Source: Atriophallophorus winterbourni (Eukaryota; Platyhelminthes; Trematoda; Plagiorchiida; Microphallidae). From it: a stretch of DNA of 64,000 bases. Each line of letters opens with the position of its first letter. Position 1 is the stretch's first letter. The translations under genes were made by a program, and so were the position numbers. The notes under the pieces were generated by a model that worked only from the letters and a program-made list of their open reading frames with translations, searched no databases and was not told the DNA's origin. This document shows positions 56,990 to 64,000 of this stretch, piece after piece. The stretch lies in assembly GCA_013407085.1 (NCBI GenBank), contig JACCGJ010014166.1, forward strand, positions 111,212-175,211. Reading direction: 5' to 3'.

Positions 56990-59850
56990 AGAAACTTTAG
57001 CGCAAGGGATATGTCTAAGAAAGAAAAATCTCTGATGTGTTAGCTTGCTTTGGATCCCTACAGGGTATTCAACATAACGCAAACGTGACATGTTATCAGT
57101 TTTTGAAATTGCTGCAACTACCCGAGAAGGACCTCAATGAGTTTATTTAACGCTTCCATCAAAAATCGCTTGAATGCATGTAAAACGAACTGAGGCCTGA
57201 AAAGATTGAATAAATTATGCAGGTTCAATGTCTTAACACTGGAGATCAAACAAAAGAAAAACTGCTTGCTGCAAAAAAGTCTGAGTTAACGTGTGAAAAG
57301 AATTGCACGATTGCGCGACAAAGGAAACATCTAAAGCACCAATTAGGCATGTACGCCTCTTAACGAGGATGCACAAAAGTTCCCAAACTCTCTTGTCGTC
57401 TACTGATAAAACGCAATGTTTCAACCGGAGGCTTTCAGTGCTAACATTGCAATGAAAAACGTAAACGCGCCGAGGAATGTTTTCACCAGAAGACCAAGCA
57501 CAATAACTACGGCAATTCGAGTGAGTACAATAATGATATTGCATCGCAATTAAACCATGTGTTGACTACTCAGGATCCAATCAATGTAGCCCCATATGAG
57601 ATATCTGTCGAAATAAAGGGTATTCCATCTTTTGTGAAAGTTAATACACTGATAACACTCATAGAAAAAATACAAGGACACTAATTGTTCGATTTCACCC
57701 AATAAAAATGTTTACAGAACTTACATAGGAGAAAAATTACTGTGCTGGGAAGTTCAAGATCACCGTGCAATAAGATGGTACCACACGGAAGTTAAAAGGT
57801 TTCAAAGCGCAAGCCGCCCAATCGAACATACTTGTTCGTGATTGGTTACAACATCCCACTCACACGCTTCAAAGCGCATTCCGTAATCGATCATTCAGTC
57901 TCTTAGGAGGTTCAGCGTGAAAACCTCCTACACTTTCGTACACCTTATAGCTTAATAGCAAGTTCTTCCTAACTCGCCAGGCCAATGCCAAGAGTTTTCA
58001 TATCTCTTTTGCAAACTTCGTAAAACCGCAAGTGCGGTCTGCCCAATGGTCGACTTCCTAATTGCAACTCACCATAGAATAGATCTTTCGGAATACGACC
58101 ATTTTCCATTCTATGTACATGACCAAGCCACCGCAGGCGGCGCTGACGTAATAGGGTGAACATGCTCAGTAAACCAGCTTTTGAAATCACTCATTCGTTA
58201 GCCACTCTGTCCATCCGCGATATGTTCAACATACGGCGGATGCTTCGCAGATGGAAAGCTTTCAGCCTCCTTTTGTGTCTTGCGTGGGTGGTCTATGTTT
58301 CACTACCGTACAGTAAAGCATTTAGTACGCACGCGTTGTGCATCACCATCTTTGTCTTTACAGTCAGCTTGCGGTTACCCCAAACACGAGAGTTCGATCG
58401 GGACAAAATGACAGCTGCACTGTCAATCCGCTTATAAATCTCCGTGTCTAGCGAGAGGTTATCCGCAATTGTTGAACCAAGATATGTGAAATGATGCTTT
58501 GGTTCAAGCTGACAGTTAACAAAAGTGATGATTGGAGGTGATACAGTCACTTGATCAAGGACCTTGGTCTTGACCGATCATAAACCACTCTTTGAATCGT
58601 ATGGTACACTAGGCCCTCCGAATTTATTCTTACAATAATGAAATAAAGCACGCACCAGGAAGAAACAATGTTGTAGCAGACTCCTTGAGACGACATCTTT
58701 ACGAACCAGACAACTCAATCAACATTGTGAATTGCTACAACGACTTGACAAGTCATTCACATCTAGTAAGGAAATACGTGTCTAAACCACAAGATATGCA
58801 GTACGTTCTCAAATTCAACGCATGTTATTATGGGGTTTGTCATATAAAGTGAGCTATAACATTCGAGATTATTTTGATTGTCGGTTACAATTGAGTTTCC
58901 GTGATGGCTGCAGACTTAAAGGCCCATGCATCGTTGTTCTCACGATTTTATGACCAATCATACTAAAAAAGGTACATAATACCCATCCAAGGTGTTGTAA
59001 GTATAAAATCCGTGGCTATAAGCTATTGCTAATGGCAGAAAATCGACAGTGATATCGACGAAGAAGTACGACCTTGTGATACGTGTTGATGGACAATGGT
59101 AGCTAGTGCATGCAGAATAGTGCGGTCCGATGAAAAACAATTGTTGCTTGAGCTGTTTGATACGTATTCCAAATTCCAATTACAGCATGACAGGTGAGAG
59201 CACCGTTAACCACCTCAGTTCTATCTTTGCCATGTACTTACTTCCGAAGAACCTAGTGACGGACAATGGTCCCCAATTCACAAGCATAAGCGTGAAAGTG
59301 TTTATGGAGTTTAATGTATGTAATCACCTTTCGACTTCACCTGTGTCAAACAGTCTTGCTGTACGTGTTGTTCAATTAATCAAAACAACAGAATGGAAGC
59401 TTGCAACTCAAAATGCATAGGTTTCTGCTGGCCTGTTCCTGCACACTCCTTGAATCAATCCGGGAAATGTCGGTAGAAATATTGTTTGTTAGCAAATAGC
59501 GCACGCGTTTGGAACTTATTTTTCCTGATCAGCGTGCAGGAGCTAACCAACTTAAAGACTAGATATACGTAGACAGTACAAAAAAACTGGAAAGGCGGGA
59601 GAATAAAATGATCTATATTAAACTACCTCATGCACGAACGTGGCAGCCAGGAGCCATCTTACAAAGAACGACAGATGAAGCAACTGTTTAATTTCATAAC
59701 TGACGAGCAATTTGAAGGCACATGGATGATATTACACCGATATCATCTAAAGAGGTCATTGTTCTCGAATCAATGGAGACAGAGCTTTCACGAGATGAAA
59801 TAACAAGTGAACCAGCGCATCCAGAAACCTCAGCTGAATTTACATCGATA
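56990..59850 (+). mobile_element. Decayed Gypsy-type LTR element split by a LINE insertion
   Basis: Plus-strand remnants follow Gypsy order. Gag at about 57080-57300 (CYQFLKLLQLPEKDLNEF, RPEKIE), a lost zinc knuckle near 57430, protease-like VEIKGIPSFVKVNT near 57605-57660 with the catalytic Asp gone, RNase H end at 58575-58715 (TDHKPLF, then KHAPGRNNVVADSLRR) and integrase core at 59205-59400 (LPKNLVTDNGPQFTS, NHLSTSP). The RT is missing between protease and RNase H, where the LINE fragment sits. No LTR was identified. Confidence 0.7.
57955..58575 (-). mobile_element. 5'-truncated RTE-like LINE inserted in the Gypsy relic
   Basis: Reads KTKVLDQVTVSPP, FTYLGSTIADNLSLDTEIYK, NALLYGSET, then after frameshifts FHLRSIRRMLNI, RRLRWLGHVHRMENGRIPKD and CKRDMKTLGIGLAS. 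This is the C-terminal third of a LINE with the LGHVHRM block. Its upstream end abuts the Gypsy RNase H at 58575. A second family distinct from the 49077 RTE. Confidence 0.75.
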
Positions 59851-60145
59851 GTCTTTATTTTCTCCACCTGTAAATAACGCTTCTTCTGTAGGGAATAGCA
59901 ATACTCATTTAATTATTGCACAATCAATTTGTTACCATGCCTTTTAATTCCACGTAAAAACCGCTAACAGTTTGAAAGTGCGATGGATGTGAGCAGAAAA
60001 TTATATTAGTTATTATTGCGTCATTTTTTTGAACAAACGCCAATAATGCTGGTTAGTGTGATACAAATTTTGTTGCCTATTGAGGAAAAGACAAGAAAGA
60101 TATTTCGTAACATTTACACATTGTAATCTTGCTCAAAGCACTTAC

Positions 60146-60166
60146 CTCCTTCGTAGAACATTTTCA
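60146..60166 (-). CDS. Host gene exon 4, a 21-nt micro-exon
   Basis: Acceptor TTTATATTTTAACAG and donor GTAAGTGC. With the C from exon 3 it reads LKMFYEG. Phase 1 in and out. It lies 79 bp from exon 3. Confidence 0.8.
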
Positions 60167-60245
60167 CTGTTAAAATATAAAGTATGTTTATTTTACCACT
60201 GTCACTCTGGCATTTTCGTTTGTACATACAAACGAGTTTACTTAC

Positions 60246-60377
60246 GTTTGTCAACATAATCACCATTTATTTCGACCATAACATTTGTGTGATACACTTC
60301 CTTGATCAATTTATTCTTCAATTCACAAGCTTCCAGAACATTCTCGTCTTCCTTTATCTCCAATAAGTATTCCTGCG
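60246..60377 (-). CDS. Host gene exon 3 (132 nt)
   Basis: Acceptor GTCTGATTCACTAATAG with a branch-like CTAAT, donor GTAAGT. Encodes QEYLLEIKEDENVLEACELK then NKLIKEVYHTNVMVEING and DYVDK, probably alpha-helical in the first half. Phase 1 in and out. An ATG upstream in the same frame (60416-60414, MDLSDSLIAQ) offers an alternative first exon. Confidence 0.75.
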
Positions 60378-61048
60378 CTATTAGTGAATCAGACAAATCC
60401 ATTTGTGTTGTTTTTTCACACTTGAGCTAATTGAACATTTGTAAGAAAGGTTTTGTGAAATCAAAATGAGAACTTCATTCTTGGAGAGTGAAATAATATC
60501 ATAAACTGTCCAATAAAAAACCATGTGCAACTAAATTGCTGCAATTTTGTATAGGTTTTACACATCAATAACGTGCAAGTGTATCGATATATAGCTACAT
60601 GTGAATCGCCCTGATTATCGGAGCTTTTAGGTTTCCTTGATAATTAAAAATATTCGAGCGATTACACGGAACAACCAAGCTATCATAATAGTTAATAAAA
60701 ACAATGTATATTCGCTGCATTCATCGAACGATTTAAGTCAATATTTTAAACTGTGGTTTGTTCTAATTTGTATATGCATAAATATCACTGTTCGCTTTTT
60801 GTCGAAAAACTCGTGAATGGACGAGGTAAAGACCTCTGAAGTACTTCCTAAAGCTTGTCTAATAGCATGCTTATACTGCACCGATGGTATCGCCTACGCT
60901 GGTCGGTTGGCGTAAACAGAACGTGAAATGGTCGCATTCTAAACGATTTACTTTATGATAAATTAATATCAGGAAATCAACCTTTGAGCAGAACGCACGT
61001 GGGCTACAAATATTTCTGAAAATTGTTATGAAACCTCGTGGCACTGAC

Positions 61049-61252
61049 CATACGATTTCAGAATATTTAGCTCTTGAACGCTCGCTTCAGACAAACTATC
61101 TAAAGCGTCAGCTGCAATCGGGGGAAGAACATATAACAAACACGCATGTTCAGTGTAGACCACGTCGCTAATCTGTCGGGTACTATTTATCGCTATAGGC
61201 GTTAAGGTAGTGTATGATCCTTTTGCGTCGATGTATTTAGTCATTAGCAATG
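61049..61252 (-). CDS. Host gene exon 2 (204 nt)
   Basis: Acceptor ATGCTCCACAG, donor GTCAGT (weak but in phase). Encodes LLMTKYIDAKGSYTTLTPIA, then YTEHACLLYVLPPIAADALD and VQELNILKSY. If the donor is not used, the frame reaches a stop at CHEVS just after. Leaves G, which fits exon 3. Confidence 0.65.
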
Positions 61253-62638
61253 CTGTGGAGCATGGCCGAAATCAACCACCAGTAATATCAATACGACATT
61301 TCAGCCTCACTTATTCATCAAGCTGTGAAATGAGTGTCGATATGTTACGTTCAGTTCAACATTAATCATATGATTAAAATATATTAATATGCATGTGTGG
61401 TTAATATAGGGAATTCTTTTTGGTAGAATTTCTACTATTTTGTGGAATGTATGAAGCGTGGGTAAGGTGAAACTGCTTCTGCTAATATCAATTCAGGTAC
61501 ATAAATGTTATCGATTTTCACTCTACAAGTTTGTGACTATCATTTATTTGAAAAAGACTGGACAAACTGTGTTACAAAAAGAATTGTTAGGAAATTGAAT
61601 GTAAAAGTGAAATTGATCTTTGATTGCTCTCATCGACGGGATACACTTATATTTATGCACCCTTCCTAACTTTAGTTTAACGTACAATTCTCGGCGTATC
61701 CAATGGTAATAACATAAATCGAATCTTGATGGATTTGATTAGCGGATCAACTGAGCGACCGACTAAGATACCCAAATAGTCATGGTTTCGACGTACATTG
61801 TATGTATGTGTATACAGCTATATTCATAAATGCATATTATTCATCCTGTGGGTGTGTGCAGTCCAGTATAAATGAGTGCTAATCATCAGTTCTCTGATTA
61901 TATACGGAAAACTATATTGCGGCACAGCATAAGTCCTGGAAGCACCGAAAACACCGAATATAGCAATCGTAATCCAGCCCTGACAGGGTTTTCAAAAAGA
62001 CAAGCAGATGAACAAAGTCGGCCGCTATTTCATTGCGGTATGCAATTCGTCATGTTCCTCAGAATGATTTCAACGTGGAGAGGGTTTTAAGTTTAGCGTA
62101 TGCACGAAATCGATCGGTAAATTATTGACAACTGATTCATACATGTTGAGTACAGTGTTGCGGTAGCTAGGTTTGCCTGTTCATGATTTGCGTAGTTTTG
62201 TTTATTGCCAAGTGCGATATAAAGGAGTTTGACTTAGTTGCTTTTCATAGATGTTTGATTCGTAGGTAAACATTATTAGCGTTGGAAAGGGAGACCTCAA
62301 AAATAAGTTGGTGAAACATTTTCAGATGGTTGCGTTACGCCGGGAATGACGTAGTTACGATTTTATCGAGTGCCCTCCAGTCCTATATAATCAGCGTAAC
62401 GCACATTAGAAGAGGGCACACTTGGTGACCTCAATCGACACCGCCTAATCCCATCTGCTCCCTAAAATCAGTTTAATTGGAGAACGTGGCCCAGTTGTCA
62501 CACGTATGACTACATAGTTTTGAAGGTCGCATCTATCCAAAACGCAGGCAGAGGTTATAAACTACTGATGAACACAAATGAATTGCCGTTATCAATTTCG
62601 TGAATATTTTGAATAATTTGCTACTCATAAGTACTCAC
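61253..62638. other. Intron-like sequence, no other gene supported
   Basis: A 72-codon plus-strand frame (61872-62090) has an ATG but no motif, and is most likely chance. Confidence 0.4.
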
Positions 62639-62680
62639 CAGACAGACAAACGTCTGTGGTTGCGCGTAGCATTATAAAAA
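62639..62680 (-). CDS. Possible host gene exon 1 of those seen (42 nt)
   Basis: Donor GTGAGTAC is good; acceptor TTGTTACAACAAACTAG is moderate. In phase 1 it reads FIMLRATTDVCLS and joins exon 2 without a stop. A nearer AG would leave a 15-nt exon in the same phase. Confidence 0.45.
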
Positions 62681-62699
62681 CTAGTTTGTTGTAACAAGA

Positions 62700-64000
62700 A
62701 TCTAGCGTTATCGTTGAAAATGATATAAGTGTGTACCAAAAAGTGCGGTACACTTTAGTAGTGTTAAATGAAACACACACAAGTGTAATTTGATTGCGTT
62801 CCAATATGTGATTTTTTATTGAAACTATTAAAAATCTATTTAGAATTTTATTTCTACGGGAATTTTATCGCCCAATCTGAATGCATTTCTTCATCTCAAC
62901 ACAATATTCAGCTCATTGACTGTTTAAATATAGGATGTCATGTTTTATCTTGTCATGCATGTGAATTGAAGTTATTTGTAATCTAATTATAAAAGCCTGT
63001 CCACAGACCATGCAGTATACCCAGATGTTTCTCCTTACCGCTGTGAAAAAAGTCTGCCAATCCTCAGTTTCAAGCTGAAATTGAGATTGGTGCGATCGGC
63101 CGTGTAAATAATGCTAGGCAAACATCCGACAAGCATTTATGGTACATTATGTTCTATATATCATAACCGAAGTGTTAGATAGTCTGAAGCGTCATAAAAT
63201 TCGATCACAGAGATGTACGTTCATATCACGTAAATCGCTATCTGTAGTGCAAATTTTATAAATTACACAAATAAATGAAACGGTGACAAACGGATTATCG
63301 TACATGCTAGTTGATGATGCTATAGCTCGTAGTTTACAAAGCGGACTACAAATCAATTATTAATAATTTTTACGGAAGTCCGTTGTGATCGGATTTGTGT
63401 AAATTTCGAAGCACATTGTACCCAGGAGTAGTCACAAATAAATATTTTGATGCAAGTTAATTTATTTGGGGTGGTTACATGTGATCAAAACTCACAATTA
63501 TTAGGTCCGTTTTGAATACCAAATACGGTTCTAATTCTTTTTTGTCAACGTAGAGAAGTTTGACTGAGAATTAAAAGTAGAAGGAACATTGGAAACGAAT
63601 GCTCGGTGTTTATGTACGAATATTCATGTCATACCATTTTTGCAAAGCATATGTAAAACATTCCAGTTTAACGTCACTGACATTGGAGGGACAGCGCGTG
63701 AAAAATTCAAACTAGGCGGAGCTGTGATAAACCTCAAATGATACCTTTACTGATCTCTAGGGGTTAGATTGCTGGGTTCTATATGCCTCAAAATCTATCA
63801 TTCGGTTGAATGCGTTTCTATCTCGTGAGACACACCGAGAAGGGTTTCATGGAATTAGCTCTAATAAATAAAAAACTGTTGAGTAGTTTATATATTTTGA
63901 AGATGGTGAGTATTTCGCGTTTGGAGTTTACATCCGATGTTGATATCTATTGATGGAAACCAACGAGATCAGTATTTGCGTAACATACGTCATTGATTTA
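62700..64000. other. No gene recognised
   Basis: AT-rich sequence to the window end. Earlier exons of the minus-strand gene may lie here or beyond, but none could be supported. Confidence 0.5.

Larger units (their letters stand above)
21291..62680 (-). other. Host multi-exon gene with micro-exons, product unknown
   Basis: Fourteen minus-strand exons (12-208 nt) lie in order from 62680 down to 21291. Each has an AG before it and a GT-type donor after it, mostly GTAAGT or GTGAGT, and the reading phase carries across every junction. The joined frame is about 450 codons without a stop. Both ends are missing: no initiation context upstream, and the last exon ends in phase 1. Introns of up to about 12 kb contain the transposons listed here. 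I see no signal peptide, obvious membrane helix or named domain, and do not recognise the family. Low-complexity content is absent and codon use looks ordinary, so a conserved protein is likely. Exon calls are by eye. Confidence 0.75.

Overview
The window is an AT-rich, intron-rich and transposon-packed piece of a flatworm nuclear genome, most likely a schistosomatid fluke (Schistosoma or Trichobilharzia type). The main signs are hammerhead-ribozyme repeats like the schistosome S-alpha/satellite families, an RTE retrotransposon of the SR2/SjR2 kind, many CR1-like LINE fragments, Penelope-like elements with a GIY-YIG domain, a Gypsy-type gag with a DTAS protease motif, and a host gene built partly from very small exons. 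I saw no tRNA, rRNA, CRISPR array or prokaryotic operon.

Layout. 1-9080: most of a pol-less Gypsy-type gag-protease element plus 2.5 kb of flank, repeated in tandem with a 4251-bp offset. 9080-20800: ribozyme-bearing repeats, CR1 fragments on both strands, and an inverted copy of a repeat from the tandem unit. 20800-25700: intronic sequence with five exons of a minus-strand host gene. 25980-35800: CR1 fragments, an inserted dimer of a 257-bp hammerhead repeat, a long GGAT microsatellite, two host exons and direct repeats. 36300-47700: RTE-like, Penelope and CR1 fragments, two adjacent host exons, and a second hammerhead dimer inserted inside an older hammerhead repeat. 49077-52330: a well-preserved RTE element with three lesions. 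54300-59900: decayed ribozymes, CR1, one host micro-exon, and a decayed Gypsy element split by a LINE insertion. 60100-62700: four host exons.

The single-copy signal is one minus-strand gene from about 62680 (or further upstream) down to 21291. Fourteen exons of 12-208 nt have splice signals and join phase-to-phase into about 450 codons with no stop. I do not recognise the protein. Introns of up to about 12 kb hold nearly all the transposons described here.

The most unusual finding is the 257-bp hammerhead family: two separate dimeric insertions, one head-to-tail and one inverted and circularly permuted, each flanked by a 9-11 bp target-site duplication. This fits integration of multimeric or circular ribozyme-processed RNA by a retrotransposon machinery. 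The sequence supports the structures; the mechanism is inference.
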